A stretch of 53,004 nucleotides of DNA from Lichtheimia corymbifera B2541 (GCA_000697475.1 JNEU01001138.1:1-53004), one strand, 5' to 3'; shown: positions 24,953-37,196, counted from the first letter of the stretch. The notes: generated from the sequence alone by a model not told the origin. A program made the numbers and translations.

Positions 24953-26783
24953 TTAGGCAAATGTCAGCTTGGTTTCGCCGTGTCGGTTGTGGACTACGAT
25001 AAAAGAGCCAGTATCCTCGGTCTTGTAATAACCCTTTTTGAGATCATGTCTGTACTTTGTGATATGCAAGTCCTTTGGATTGGGAGCTTGTACAGCAGGT
25101 GTACCCTGGTGTGAGCTGTGTACAACAAATCCGCCCTCATAGACATTGGCAGGCTAATAAATGAAAAGTGGTGAATGATCAAATCAAATATCATTTTGGG
25201 AATGAGTGGGTTACTTACCACCTTGACTGAAGCTTGACCACGGCCTACAATGGAGGTGATACGAGTGTCTTCAACAATTGGCTTTGCAGTGAATTCGGTA
25301 GTGCCATGAAGAACGCCTGCAGCCAACTTTTTGGAAGCTGAATAGTTGCCACGGATATGACCGGACAAGACACCAAGCTTGGCAAATTGAGCATTAAGAC
25401 CCTAGAAAATGGAATGAGCAAATAGAACTTTAAACACCCACGCAGAATAAACTTACACCAAAGTTGAGGTATCCACGACCAACACCTGCAATGAATCGAT
25501 CAAACACAACCGTTTGCAAACCCTTACAGCTGCCAACATGAGCATCCTTGGCACGCAAATCGAATTCTTCAAAAGACTCCAAAGCGGCAGGCAAAATGAT
25601 CTCGACCTTGTACTTGACACAGTAAGAACCAGGAACACCAGGAACACGGGGAGGAACCTCATTGTCTTGTTTTTTAAATGGGTGACGAGGAAGGTCACGA
25701 CGCATTTCCACAACGTATTGGCCATCATGGTCGAATGCTGAAAGAGTCACTTTATCACGAGCCTCGTCGCTGCCGTGCAACACAGTAACCTTGACCTTGA
25801 TGTCGTTGATGTTCTTGTTGCCCGACTTTGTAAAGTAAACATCACCGCTATCGACAAAGCCATGGCCAATATAAAGAGCGGCACGGTTGAATTCCTCGGG
25901 AGAAAAGCTATACACAGTGGAAGTAGCATTCAATTCAACATCGGGAGGACAAAACGAGTGTGGAGGACCTTGGAATCGCTGGATAAGATGATGTTCCTCC
26001 TTCTTGACATCACTTGGTGGTGGAGGTGGAGGTGGAGGTGGAGGAGCTGCACATGGACATCCCTTTGGTTCATCATGATGATGTTGATCACGACGAGGCA
26101 TAGGAGTACGACGGTGGCGATGTTCAAAGTTGGGAAGATTTTCCATATCGCGTTGTTGATGTTGGTGTTTGTGATGGTGATGCTTATGATGATGCTTCTT
26201 GTGCTTATGATGATCACCCTTCTTGACATCTTTTGTTGTAGGATGAGGAGGATGAGGAGGAGGACAACACTCGGGAGCAAATTGGGGCTTGTGATGAGGT
26301 GCAAGCGTCGTTTGCAAGGAGCTCATGAAATCTGCAAGCTCATCCACTTGTTCGTAAGCAGGTGCGTCCTTGGGATATCCAAAGTTGCCAACAGGGTGTT
26401 TGACATCAAAAGGAGATGATGCGTGCTCAAGAGTAACCTCGTTGGTATGCTATATATTCAATATAAGCTCATGCAAGCCCAATGCTAACATTGACATGTG
26501 TGAATGTGGGTACCTGCGATGAAGAGGTCCAATGGGAGACGGCATTATAAGTCAACAAGGCAACAGCACCTCCAATCAAGAGAGCCTTCACGTAGCAGAA
26601 GCCTATATATAAAAAAAGACATTAAAGACCATGATGTTATATATATCTTTTAGATTACATACGACGACGACGACAAGGTTGAGCACCATTAGTGCAATGG
26701 GAACATGGAGCAGGAGCTGGAGTGGGTGGATGTTGATAATCGGTAGTGGGCACTGCCACATACTCGGCCTTCTTTTCATCCAT
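24953..26783 (-). CDS. Type II membrane-anchored surface protein with His- and Pro-rich stalk
   Basis: Five exons (26783-26663, 26602-26514, 26449-25457, 25401-25219, 25153-24953) give 528 aa. A 41-residue cytosolic tail, starting MDEKKAEYVA and ending with an Arg run, leads into one membrane span, VKALLIGGAVALLTYNAV. Outside come a stalk with His/Lys-rich runs (residues about 125-165) and a poly-Pro tract of about ten prolines. A large domain follows, with blocks such as STVYSFSPEEFNRAALYIGH and KVKVTVLHGSDEARDKVTLS. Short beta-rich repeats follow to the stop (LSGHIRGNYSASKKLAAGVL). The ectodomain resembles beta-helix DUF4097/DUF7330-like domains of fungal surface proteins; that is a resemblance, not a firm call. 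The His-rich stalk could bind metal. The first exon and promoter are shared with the next gene upstream. Confidence 0.82.
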
Positions 26784-26930
26784 GATGATGGTTGTAAGGA
26801 ATTGAAGAAAAAGAAAGAAGAGATAAAGATCCCGCCGCTGCCCATGCAGACTCGTGTCTATTTTGCCAAGAGCCGGCAGCTCCCCGCTGGCAATTTGTGT
26901 CACCTTTAATGCTAATCATGCAGTTCATCA
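26664..26930 (-). promoter_or_regulatory. Duplicated promoter, leader and exon 1 block (copy 1)
   Basis: This block covers the promoter, leader and first exon of the surface-protein gene. It matches 27811-28075, which holds the same parts of the next gene. Shared words include CCCATGCAGAC, AGCTCCCCGCTG/AGCTTCCCCGCTG and GATTTGTGTCACC-like. Both genes probably inherited the same regulation by tandem duplication. Confidence 0.75.
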
Positions 26931-27261
26931 ACCGCGGCTTCTTTGACAACATAGCTTTTCTCTAAATCGATGCCAAGCCTTTTACCACCCTATAACACCA
27001 TGTCTATATATGCTCTTGTCATTATATAATACTGGTACCATACAAGACATCTCATAATACATTGATGCCGCCCGAGAAATTTATTGTAACACGATGAACA
27101 AATGTATCACTACTATCATTGCATCACCAGCTTAAAGGTTGCATACTACAGCTGTAGTTGCCTTAACCTGTTCAAAGATCAGATGTCATCCAAAATATGT
27201 ATGGGACATTACATAGTGTGTCGCACACAATATATACATATGAGTTGTCACATACAAAGCA

Positions 27262-27930
27262 TTATGCTTCTTGTTTTTTGTACTTGCGGTAGTAGTACAC
27301 CACAAGAAAGATTGGGATCATGAGTGACATGAAGTACACCACATAAAGGATTGGGAGGATGATGAGTGCCTCGAAACCTGGTTGATATGCTACATGACCA
27401 GTATAAGTGTCGATCCAAAATATTTCCAATTGACATACATATACCTTCGAGTAATTGAGTGACAGTATTGTTAAACAAAAAAAGACCCCCCGAGTAAATA
27501 ACCACACATTCAATCACTGAAGTAATAGCCGCAAGTAGAAGAGTTATGAAGTCTATTGAAAATTAAGTTGAAGATGGTATGTATATAATGGTTCATGAAT
27601 ACATACCAGGGTGACGATAAGGTTGAGCAGTAATAGCAGGCATTAACACCTCCCGGGAATTAAGAATAAAGAGAGAAAGAGATAACGAGAACGAGTGCGT
27701 ACCCAGGTAGGTAGCCACGAAGGAGGCAATCCCAATCAATAGAATCATGAAACCTATCTTGATGATATTAAAGGCGGGATAATATATATGGTTGTCTGTG
27801 AATACGCACGATGACTATGGCGATGGCATGAAGGTTGAGCACCACTAGTAGTGCAATGGGAAGATAAAGCAGGAACTGAAGTGGGTGGGTGTTCGTAATC
27901 GGCCACATACTCGGCCTTCTTTTCATCCAT
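27262..27930 (-). CDS. Small multi-span membrane protein sharing exon 1 with the downstream surface-protein gene
   Basis: Four exons (27930-27810, 27753-27607, 27552-27445, 27389-27262) give about 167 aa. Exon 1 is 121 bases long and ends in phase 1, exactly like exon 1 of the neighbouring surface-protein gene, and it starts with the same MDEKKAEYVA. The products then diverge. This one has three hydrophobic segments: MILLIGIASFVATYL, ITLLLAAITSVIECVVIYSG and ALIILPILYVVYFMSLMIPI. It ends in the basic tail YYRKYKKQEA. No function is recognised. The exon 4 acceptor may be at 27390 or, four codons later, at 27378. A stretch at 27640-27720 that resembles an intron stays in frame when left unspliced, and was kept as coding. 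Confidence 0.65.
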
Positions 27931-28075
27931 GATGATGATTGTAATGAATTGAGGTAAAAGAAAGAAGAGGTTATAAAGATGCCACTGCTACCCATGCAGA
28001 CACATGTATCTTTTCTTTTGTAGCTTCCCCGCTGACGATTTGTGTCACCCTTAATGCTGAGCATGGAGTAGCTTG
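27811..28075 (-). promoter_or_regulatory. Duplicated promoter, leader and exon 1 block (copy 2)
   Basis: Partner of the block at 26664-26930. The leader, the sequence around the ATG and the first exon are similar over about 260 bases, with a few small insertions and deletions. Confidence 0.75.
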
Positions 28076-29166
28076 CTGTGCAGTAAGCTATTTTGACTGT
28101 GATTCCATACTACCAAAGTGTCTTAACTACCATCACATTATGCTGATAGCATTCAAAAGTATACGTTGATTGTCTTCATCCGGGAAAGAAGCAATAATGC
28201 TTGCAACATGATGATGAGTAAATGTAGCACTACAACCAATCTGGAAAGTACAATGCAATTGTTGCCTACTTGGTTCAAATATCAGGTGCATTTATTGATT
28301 TATACTTATCACAATGCATTAGCCCATGATATTGCATTGAGCACAACATATATGTACCGATGCAAGCTTGTTTTTGTTATTGTGGTACATCGCTCAATGC
28401 AAGAAAAGGTGTTGTCGAGAGTTGAAACACAGCATGTTGCTCGCGTGGTTGAATCACGTCAGAAAGCATGTTTATCCTCACTATCCTCCCTTTTACTCTA
28501 TTTTTTTCTCACTTGTACATCTCACGTGAACAAGAGTAAACATTCTTTGGAACATTATGGAATCTTTATCATAATGAAACATAAACGAGAGAGATAGCCA
28601 ATCAAATGATGGGATGAAAGGGGAAAAGAAGAGAAAGGGAGAGGGAAAAGAGAGTTGTATAGATGATGAAGATATTATTAATGAACCAACGAGAAGGATG
28701 ATGAGAGAAGCCAAAAAAAGAAAGAGATGGATGATGATGGGTGGATATGTATAGAAAACGAGAAAAAGTCCGGGCCGGACAAGGGTCAAAATTTTTCTTT
28801 TCCTGCAGTGTAAAAAGCCATCCACCAGGAAGTGTGTGTGCCTCTTTTGCTCTCTTTCATTCATTGGGTCTCCGAAAGCTGGTACACCGTTTCGCTCTCT
28901 GGTCTTTTGTTTCTAGTCCTCTCCTTACCTGTACTTGCTATAGCCACTTCTTGCTGAGATTCATTCCGCATTTTAACCTTCGAGTTGTCATTCGCCTGTG
29001 CAACCCTGGAATCCGCTTTTTCTTGTCGAAACCCAATCCTCGAATCGAGTAAACGCCATCTGTAAACACCCCTTCACTCGTCTCTTTGTACGTTGATTGC
29101 CACAAGTAAACTTGTTTGGTCCTCACACTCAACCGTTACTAACACGTCGTCTATAGCAATTTGACC
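28076..29166. other. Long divergent intergenic region before the Zn2Cys6 gene
   Basis: No gene is supported. It includes a purine-rich stretch (about 28580-28740) and, after 28780, CT-rich sequence that probably belongs to a long 5' leader of the transcription-factor gene. Its length is unusual in this otherwise compact part of the window. Confidence 0.5.
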
Positions 29167-30638
29167 ATGCAATTTATTCATTCGTCTCAGTTCTATGGTG
29201 GCTACAATGCCTCTCAACAGCAAGCTTTGCAACAGCAAGGTCAGCAAGGTCAACAGCCACAGCAACCTCACTCGCCACATACCTCCCAGTCACCGGCCAC
29301 GTCGAGTGCCGCTGTTGATCAGCAACAACAGCCACCACAACCACAAGGATTGTCTCTTCCAGTTGCTGCTCTTCAAAGCTTCGCTCAAGCCAATGGTATC
29401 CCTGTCCAGGCAGCACCTGAATTGAATGCTCAAGGCAAACCAAAGAGAAAGCAGGTCAAGAATGCTTGTGGTAAGTGTGTACATATATTCTTTGTGTGGA
29501 AAAAAGAGGATCCAAAGGAACTGATAAGGGGTGTTTCCGGGAACACCTAGTCAATTGTCAAAAGGCTTGCAAAAAGTGCGATGATGGACGACCATGCCAA
29601 CGTTGTATAAAGTATGGATTGCAAGACACGTGTGTCAATTCTGTGCGCAAGGAACGCAAAAAGGGAATCAAACGAGGACCATACAAGAAGCGAAAACAAG
29701 GTAGGACAAATATAACAGTAAGCCAAGGGGGGATAAGGATACTAAACCTTATATGCGTTTAATGTATAGCAGATGGTGGCTCTACTGATGGCTCGGCTGC
29801 TTCTACACCTGCAACATCACTTCCTGCTGGCTTGTATGCTCCGACAACTCAAGGTTCAGCAGCAGGTGTGCGTACTGCCAATGGTGTTCTCGCTTATCCA
29901 TCATTCCAATCGGGAACCTATGATGCTGCTTTCCATGCAGCTGCTGTCAGCTATCAAAACTCAGCTTCCATGATTCCACATGCTTATATGGTTCCTGCAG
30001 CTATCCAGCAAATGTATCCTCCCAACACAATGCTTTCTTATCAAGCTGCCATGAACATGCTTTCGCCTCAACATGGCCAACCTTCTCCAAACATTTATGG
30101 CTATCGTCCCGACGCAGCCTCCTCCCAACAACAACAACAGCAGCAACAACAACAAGCACCTCAACAGCAAGAGGCTGATTCGCAAAGTGCACAACATCGG
30201 TCCCATGAAGGTAGCCCTGCTACTCCCAATGGTGTCGGTACTCCAAACAGCAATCCCATCAAGCCAGAAACTACCACCGAGTCGGATGATGAAGGATCCA
30301 AGCTTAACATCCTCTCGCAACTTTGCAGTGCAGTGTTAGATCGAACACCCGATACGTCTAATGCAACCAACACTTCAGCAGCTGTCTCTCAGGCATCTAC
30401 CGCCACCACCACTACTACTACCAATGCCGCTACCACCACTACCACCACCACTAGCCCCACCACTACATCGGCTCCTATCAAGACAGAACAAGTGGAGGAA
30501 CAAAAGTCAAATGATCAATCATTGGCTGCCAATGTAAAACTCGAGACAAAGGACTCCGCCGCCTCTCCACCATCCAAGGAGACAACGACTCAGGAACCTT
30601 CCAATGAAGAGGGCGACGTTGTAAAGAAGGAAGAGTAA
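29167..30638 (+). CDS. Zn2Cys6 fungal-type transcription factor
   Basis: Predicted nuclear DNA-binding regulator; target genes are unknown. Three exons (29167-29470, 29551-29700, 29770-30638) give 440 aa. The binuclear cluster is split by intron 1 and appears only after splicing, with spacing C101-x2-C104-x6-C111-x5-C117-x2-C120-x8-C129. A strongly basic linker, RKERKKGIKRGPYKKRK, follows. The N-terminus is Gln-rich, with QQQ runs. The C-terminal two thirds are low complexity, with Gln, Ala, Pro and Thr runs, an acidic stretch and SQAST/TTTT tracts, likely activation regions. No fungal-specific middle homology domain is seen. The last codons overlap a GTAAGT donor, so a spliced end is possible. 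Confidence 0.9.
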
Positions 30639-31140
30639 GTCTTTGGATAAAATGGGGATATACAAGGGAACTAGTATACTTATACTATATGTATTAGACC
30701 ATCTTGCTAGTAACCATCATGGGAATACCATGCGTTTATATAGACGACTTTATGTACGACACATCAAAACACACACACCAGCACACCCTCACACAATACA
30801 CCCATCATGACCCTATCTCTATCTCACTCTATCTCACTCTATCTCTCTGTATCGTCTTTTTTTTTCATCAAGCCATTAGCAGCAACATTGCAGCTTCTTT
30901 TTTTTTCGTCCATCTAACCCTTGGCGGATTGTTATTCAATTTTTTTGTTTTTTTCTTTTTCTCCTTTATCAAAAGGGCAGGCACACACCACTATATACAC
31001 ACACACAACTCATCTATAATGAAAAAGGACAAACCAGTCACTGTTAAAAAATGACATGAGTCTATATGTAAATGATAAAATGTGGGTTATAATACATTGC
31101 ATGAGGTGGATGATGGGTGATATGAATGATGGGAATGTAT
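30639..31140. other. Convergent 3' region with simple repeats
   Basis: Lies between the tails of the Zn2Cys6 gene and PIL1. It holds CA-rich and TATCTC/ACTC repeats (30765-30850), T runs (30860-30965) and a CA tract near 30995. No gene is seen. Confidence 0.6.
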
Positions 31141-32761
31141 CTATTCTATCTCGGTTTTTGGTTCTGCCGTGGTAGGAGTAGTAGTAGTAGGTGAGGAGCT
31201 AGATTCGGGGGACCCGTGCTCATCATTGTCATCATCATTATCATCCTTTGGCATTGAATGGGGTTGTTGTGGTGCTGAAGCAGACGGTAAACTTCCAATG
31301 GTCGAAGTAGAAACCGAAGGTTGTGGGTGGATAAAGTTTGGATTAGCGTTGGGCATCACAAAGCCACCAGGGCCCAAGAAAGGACTGCCGTGTGGTGATA
31401 AATGAGTGGGTGGATGATGTTGACGTGCCATTTCTTCATAAGGACGGGGAGGAGTATAATGCTGATAGAACTGATACATGTTGTGTGGTTGTTGATCAAA
31501 GAGCAAAGGTGAAAATCCACCAACACCAATAGAAGGAGGTCCAAAGACACTGAATGCTCCAGAATTCCGATTACTACCAGGAGGACTACTGGGTGCACTG
31601 CTGGTGGGCGTGATACTGTTGTTGTTGTTGATAGGCTCATCAGGCTTAAAGGAATGGTCAGGATAAGGTGTTGTAGGCGTGTCGTGGGGTTGCTGCACCA
31701 TCACAGGTTGTTGTTGTTCGTCCACTTCATCTGGCACATTGGGCTTTTCCTCTTCCACTTGATCATCATCATCATCCTTCTTTTTTGGTGGTAGCTCTGG
31801 CAATTGTTTGTCTTTAACCGAACGATCAGCAACGAGTGGGTTTTGACCATGGTGTGATGTGAGTGTACGACGAAGTTTGGTGCCATCAGGTCTCCAGTTG
31901 GTGATGGATCGTTTGGCGTCTTTGACAATACGAGTGGTTTGTTCAGTGCCTATACGATATGACGCATTAGTAAGATATATATACCCTTCTTCGATCCCAA
32001 GAGAGAGAGAGAGAGAATTTACCTTTATAAGGTGGACGTTCTTCACCAGGCTGAACAGGGGTTACATCGAGCTCATCCACAATATATTTGCCAAAGGATG
32101 CGATAATGTCCATTTTGCTTGCGAATTCATGCATCCCGTTCAATAAGAGGTACATGGCTTCTCGGGTAGCAATACGTTGAAAATTGCTTGCATTCACCTC
32201 GGCAGGTTCATTGGTACGTTCCAACTCGGCCAATTGCTCCTTGAGTTCCATCAACTTATCCACTTGACCAGGATGGTTCTCCTCATGCTTGCGAATGGTT
32301 TCTTGCAATCGTTGGCGTTTTTCTCGACCTCCAAGTACTGTTGCTTCCTTATCTGCAATGGATTTCATCGTAGCATGATATTGCTCATATTGCCCTACAT
32401 TCATTCTTAATACCTTGCTAGTTCTCACTCTATGATGAAAAGACTTACCAGCAAAATCGGTCATGACCTCAGCCCATTCTGTCAATAAATCTCCCAGTTT
32501 GCTTGTGACATCCTAAAAGATAATAGAATTAGCTCATGCCGTGTATGATGATCAGCACTCGAAGAAAAGCCATACCGTGAGATCGTCACCCAAGGGATGA
32601 CCAAACATTTTGAGATGGTTGGCTGCAATGCGGCGATCGTCAGCGAGACGTAACCAGGCAGCGCCAATCTTGCGTTCTGACTCAAGATAGGTGGTCAAGT
32701 TTTTGTCTTCGGGAGCCTTGTTGCTGCTTGTCAGCGCGTGGAAGGGATTAAAAGAAAACAT
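31141..32761 (-). CDS. PIL1: PIL1/LSP1-type eisosome BAR-domain protein
   Basis: Pil1 proteins form the curved lattice under plasma-membrane furrows (eisosomes). Four exons (32761-32576, 32512-32449, 32394-32023, 31949-31141) give 476 aa. The BAR domain occupies roughly residues 20-230, with LESERKIGAAWLRLADDRR, DVTSKLGDLLTEWAEVMTDF, QYEQYHATMKSIADKEATV and the REKRQRLQETI helix. It ends in TPVQPGEERPPYKGTEQTTR, which parallels the VTPGETRP block of yeast Pil1. The C-terminal 230 residues are disordered, rich in Asp, Pro, Ser and Asn and much longer than in yeast Pil1. The N-terminus lacks the longer basic leader of the yeast protein. Lsp1 rather than Pil1 identity cannot be decided. Confidence 0.88.
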
Positions 32762-33301
32762 AAGAAAGAAAAGAAAAGAAAAAAGGTTACATCGCGTGGC
32801 ATCGGAAGATGGCCCGTATTTCTACCCCTTCGCATGGCAATGCAAAAAAGGAAAAACGCGTGCGGGATATCATACGTCATAGGTCAGTGAATGATCTCAT
32901 GATATAATATCACCTCTTGCCACATGTACATGGCGTGTCAAGTTGCTACTGATGCTGGTGCTGCGCGCATTCATGTACTATGTTTAGTATTTGTTGCTTG
33001 TACCTTATGCGTGGCTTCTTTACACTTAAAAATGCTCTTTGAATTGTTTCGGTTACACAAACAATGGTTCCTGGGATTTCTCGGAACATTTTCCGTGTCA
33101 TCGGTGGCGCCATCATGGCTCAGCTTCACACCCATACTCATGAACACCGTTATAAATGATCAAGTAGATCAACTACAATGATGTATAATATGGAAAGGAG
33201 TCGTTTATGGCGTATAAGAATAAAGAGATGAAAGAGATATCATTATCAAATGCTTTATATTGTACAAGATGTGTATGAAGAATGTTCTATTTCAGCTACT
33301 T
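32762..33301. other. Intergenic between PIL1 and the SET gene
   Basis: Contains the PIL1 promoter, with purine-rich tracts just upstream of its ATG. A plus-strand open frame at 32924-33181 (85 codons, hydrophobic middle) has no supporting features and is probably chance. Confidence 0.5.
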
Positions 33302-35307
33302 TCAACTCTTTTGCTTCTTTTTGGATGCCGATTTAGCTTCAAGTTCACAAGCTTTGATCCTTGAATCGTAGTACTCGATAGATCGCTGGACAATTTTCTT
33401 CTCACTAATATAGCAAGTAAGAGCGTAATACTGTCGCTTATTGCTCGTCTAAGCACATCATGGTATTAGACCTTTACACTTTACACAGACGTTTGTATTA
33501 CGTACCTCGTTATCTCGCTTTTGGATATCTTCCTCAATAGGCACCCATCGGCCGCTAGCATCCAAGTAGTCTTGACGACGTAATTCTGACAAACGCTTGC
33601 ATACGGTATACACCAACTTTTTGGTTTCAAGCAAATCACCCTTCATCTTTTTGGCGCCATCCTCGCTATCTTTGGCAAGCTGTTCAAAGTACTTGAGAGC
33701 TTCTTCAATGTTCTCTTGGAATTTGGCGAACAACTTTTCATCCACAAAGACAATGTGCAGCAAGCAAATGAGATTATCTTCATATAAGCCTTCAACATTG
33801 GCAAAGTAAGGGGGAGATCGATCTTCACCACCACCACAGCAGCCATCATCCTCGCAGCATCCATGATCGTGTTCTTCATCCTTGTCTTCAGAACCGCAGC
33901 AGCCGTCATGCTCATGCTCTTCTTCACCGTGCTCGTGATCCTCGTCGTCCTCTTCTTCTTCGTCATCATCCTCATCATCTTCCTCGTCATCTTCCTTGGG
34001 GCAAAGAATAGGCTCGTTTGTCAAAAAGAATTCGAATCGTTCACGAACACGTTCCACAATTTGCTCAATTTCTTCTTCACTTGCTTGATTTGTGCCGAAA
34101 AACTCATCTCGTACAGTTTCAATGCATGTTGAAAACACATTGTCTTGAGCAACAGAGATATAGTCATTCTTGTTGTCGTCGTGACAGAAACCGTACTTGT
34201 TCAACAGGATAACATTGGGGAGTGGACCATACGTGTTGAAAACTTCAGCACCGGCCTTGACGGGTTTATCCAACACCATGTCGCAGGTATCCTTATTCTC
34301 ATCATCATCATTTTCATCCTCCTCGTCTTTCCAGAAATCGACTTTGGCGTTTTCGAGTTCCTCCAAATCTTGCAAGGCTTCATCCTCTTCGTTCTCCTCC
34401 TCTTCCTCCTCCTCGACTGATGCTGCATCCTCCATATCATCATCATCGCCTTCTACATCGCTCCATTCGTCTTCGTTTTCATCACCACTACCATGTTTAA
34501 GGTATTCGGCATATTGATGTTGACAGTATTCCAATTCGCCACAGGCCTCGCATACGTCAAAGTCGGTTTGGAAATGAACATCTTCATCGCCACTACGATG
34601 ATTGAAGATATCGGCAAAGGGGACCATAGCTGTCTCGTGATAGGTATCGACTTCAAATGCACGTGATGAGACCAAGGTTGAAATGCGACAAAACAATTCG
34701 AGGGTAAACTTGTCCTTTGGGAAAATGTAGGGATATTTTTCAACAAGAGGCATCACCACCGTCTCATAGTCATCGTTGAGATCATTCTGATATACGTACG
34801 GATATATATTAGCACTTGACTCATAATGTATGGATATATGCATACCTGATCATTAAAGACAACATCCTCAAGCTCAGTGCCCTGGAACAACATTTTCTCG
34901 GCTTCGCTCCAGAAAATGGGAAGATCCTCGGAGAAAGGAAGAGCCTGCAAGTAGCCATACCAAGGCGACTCGGTACCTTGAGCCAACTCGTACATGACAG
35001 CAATAGAGAGGGCTGCACCACCTTCGATAGCCTCATCTTCGAGAATGTTGGAAACACCTGTGGACTTTGCTGATAGGATACAAGTCTTGGGGATCTTGAC
35101 AACTGTAGACACACAAGATCGATCAGGGAACGCAACTCAACGTAGATCGATCGTTGACTTACGGGTCTCATTCTCGGGACAGTCCTTCAAGGCAAATACA
35201 CCAAAGCCATTGTCCACTGCGCGAACCTCGATTTTTGTTTTATCCCAAGAAACTTTGTTGTCCTTAAACCACTCGAGTAGGATAGCAAGCTTGTCGTTTT
35301 CAACCAT
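33302..35307 (-). CDS. SET-domain lysine methyltransferase, RKM/Rubisco-LSMT type, with acidic Cys/His insert
   Basis: Relatives methylate lysines on ribosomal and other non-histone proteins. Four exons (35307-35163, 35102-34846, 34786-33506, 33448-33302) give 609 aa. The split SET domain shows VRAVDNGFGVFALKDCPENE at the start. MVPFADIFNHRSGDEDVHF (residues about 188-206) carries the substrate/SAM NHR core, and AGAEVFNTYGPLPNVILLNK (about 313-332) closes it. Two large acidic inserts interrupt the fold. Residues 236-301 lie inside SET. Residues about 399-457 (33821-33997) follow it and combine Asp/Glu runs with HEHGEEEHEHDGCCG and CCEDDGCCGG. The C-terminal helices fit the LSMT substrate-binding region. 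Which RKM member it matches is unclear. Confidence 0.87.
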
Positions 35308-35498
35308 AACAAGAAAAAAGATTTGATGCGCTTACTACCTGAGCTGCACGCATAAGATTTTGTCTCCCCATTTAACAGCCGACTCCCCACTCCACTCAAT
35401 TCACTCACACACACACACACTCTCTCTCTTCCTTGATTTTGACAGGTATCCTCCGTATATTCATCCTTGAGTTGAACACTACATGTATTTGTAATCCC

Positions 35499-36679
35499 TC
35501 ATCGCTTAGACATAGCCATTGATGACCTAATAAAAGATATTAATTATATATCAAAGTACTTTTCGTGTTGCCTTACATTTTGGATCCATGATTCAAGCGT
35601 GATAAAAGAGCATCTTCCAATGCCGATTGTGTGACGGATGCATTAGATGATTCTATATATGACACTATAAGAACCCTATCCCATTTCTTGAAACAATCAT
35701 TTACCTAGACTGATGGTTGATCTACTGGCTTCTTCATCTGATCTTCCAGCTTGCTGTTGTTGTTGTTGTCGCCGCCTTGCATGACCCAACGCAAAAGAAG
35801 ACGAGGACTCATTGCGTTTTATAGGAAGAAACGCAGGCTCCTCCATTTGTAACTGTTCAAACTGCTTTGCAAACGCCTCGTCACCATCCTCTTCATCCTC
35901 TTCATCCTCTTCTTGGTCGTCTTCAAGAGATTGTTCAGCGGAATAATAGCTTCGACTGCTTTGTAATGAGCTCTTGTATAATGATTCTTCTACAACCGAA
36001 GCGACTGGTGGTACTCGAGGCTCCACATTGGATATAGTAGAGAGCATCATGGCATCATCTTTTACTAAACAAGCTGGTTAAACACTTGTCCTATTCCATG
36101 GATCATTGAACAACATACCTGGTTTTGTAGTATTTGGAGTTGGCGTTGGCGTTGATTGATCATCTACTGTTTCACTACTACGAGGTGCTTTGTATATATA
36201 TCAGCAAGGTGGGCGGGAGAATATCGTTTGAATGAAGATAGCTTACTTGATCGTCGGCTTGATTGACGTTGAGCAGGCGGAGGAGTCGTTGATTTATCAT
36301 TCATGCGCAATTGCTGGTGGATTCCGCGTAGTTGGGTCTCGTAAATGAAAGCCGCATGACGCACAAGATAGGATACAGGCACTTCAAGCTGTTCTGCAAT
36401 ATAGTTCCCTAATATTGTATTATTAGTGTATGCCTTCTGATAAGATGCTCCACATATATATTTATCCTTACAGTCGGTATACTTTTGGCTCATATATTGT
36501 CGTAGCCGCTGCTCCATTTCGTCAGTCCAGCGAATCTAGAACGGGGACGATAAGCATTCCAGGATGGGTCAGTGTCAAAAGAGAGAATGGATAATAACCT
36601 GTGGTGGTTCAATGAAGCCCTGAGGACGTTTGAATGGCAAGCGAATGACGACATGAAGGGTGTCTTTTTCAAGCGACAT
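35499..36679 (-). CDS. ATG29: ATG29-like autophagy scaffold subunit
   Basis: Atg29 joins Atg17 and Atg31 to build the autophagosome initiation site. Seven exons (36679-36599, 36535-36472, 36408-36247, 36187-36119, 36064-35705, 35652-35577, 35526-35499) give 279 aa. The conserved domain is invisible until spliced. It begins MSLEKDTLHVVIRLPFKRPQ and GFIEPPQ, continues IRWTDEMEQRLRQYMSQKYT and ends DWNYIAEQLEVPVSYLVRHA with FIYETQLRGI. This matches the Atg29 N-terminal pattern of VVRLP...F..PP..W, DW..LA..L.VP..YL..RA. The rest is disordered: a Thr/Pro linker, a long acidic run (DDQEEDEEDEEDGDE) and a short Gln run. All phases agree, but the small 3' exons are less certain than the first three. 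Confidence 0.82.
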
Positions 36680-37196
36680 TGGGAGCGTCTGGGAGTTGAG
36701 GAGGAGTCAAGCGGAAATAGGTGTTGGATGACCCCCACTTGTGATTTGAGAGCTGTGAACAAAAATGGATGTTTGATACCATGACGCTCGCATATTGGTG
36801 GTATTCCTCTGCCCATAGATAGATTTAGTCATTGTTGAACAATAAAAAGAGAGCCATGAATATCACAAAGGCCCCCATCCGGATATCGAATCATTTGTCA
36901 AAAGAAGATAATGATACAAGCACACAATGAAACACTGCAATTGTTTATAAAAGAATCAATTGGATGTGATACATATCTTGTCTTGTCCTTTTCTACTATG
37001 TCTCCCCTTCACAGCCATTATGGTGTGTCATGTGTGTCAGAGCGAAATGCAAATCAGCAGTCTACTATTGCCTAGGCATCTATTCATAGAGAATCACTTT
37101 TTTCATCATAAAGAGAGCTTTCATGGCAACCAAAAGTAGTGATGTTTATATAATTTCAGCTGTCTAGGATGCAAATGACGACTATAAACACAGGAA
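36680..37196. other. Intergenic between ATG29 and CTP1
   Basis: No gene seen. Open frames on either strand at 36490-36816 are shadows of ATG29 exon 1 and its upstream region. Confidence 0.5.

Noticed and set aside
25930..26304. Frames antisense to the His/Pro-rich stalk
   Set aside because: They arise from low-complexity coding on the opposite strand.
32924..33181. 85-codon hydrophobic plus-strand frame
   Set aside because: No support beyond openness; it lies between two well-supported genes on the other strand.
36490..36816. 109-codon frame beginning MGRGIPPICERHG
   Set aside because: It is offset from the ATG29 frame; only the ATG29 frame matches a known family and splices in phase.
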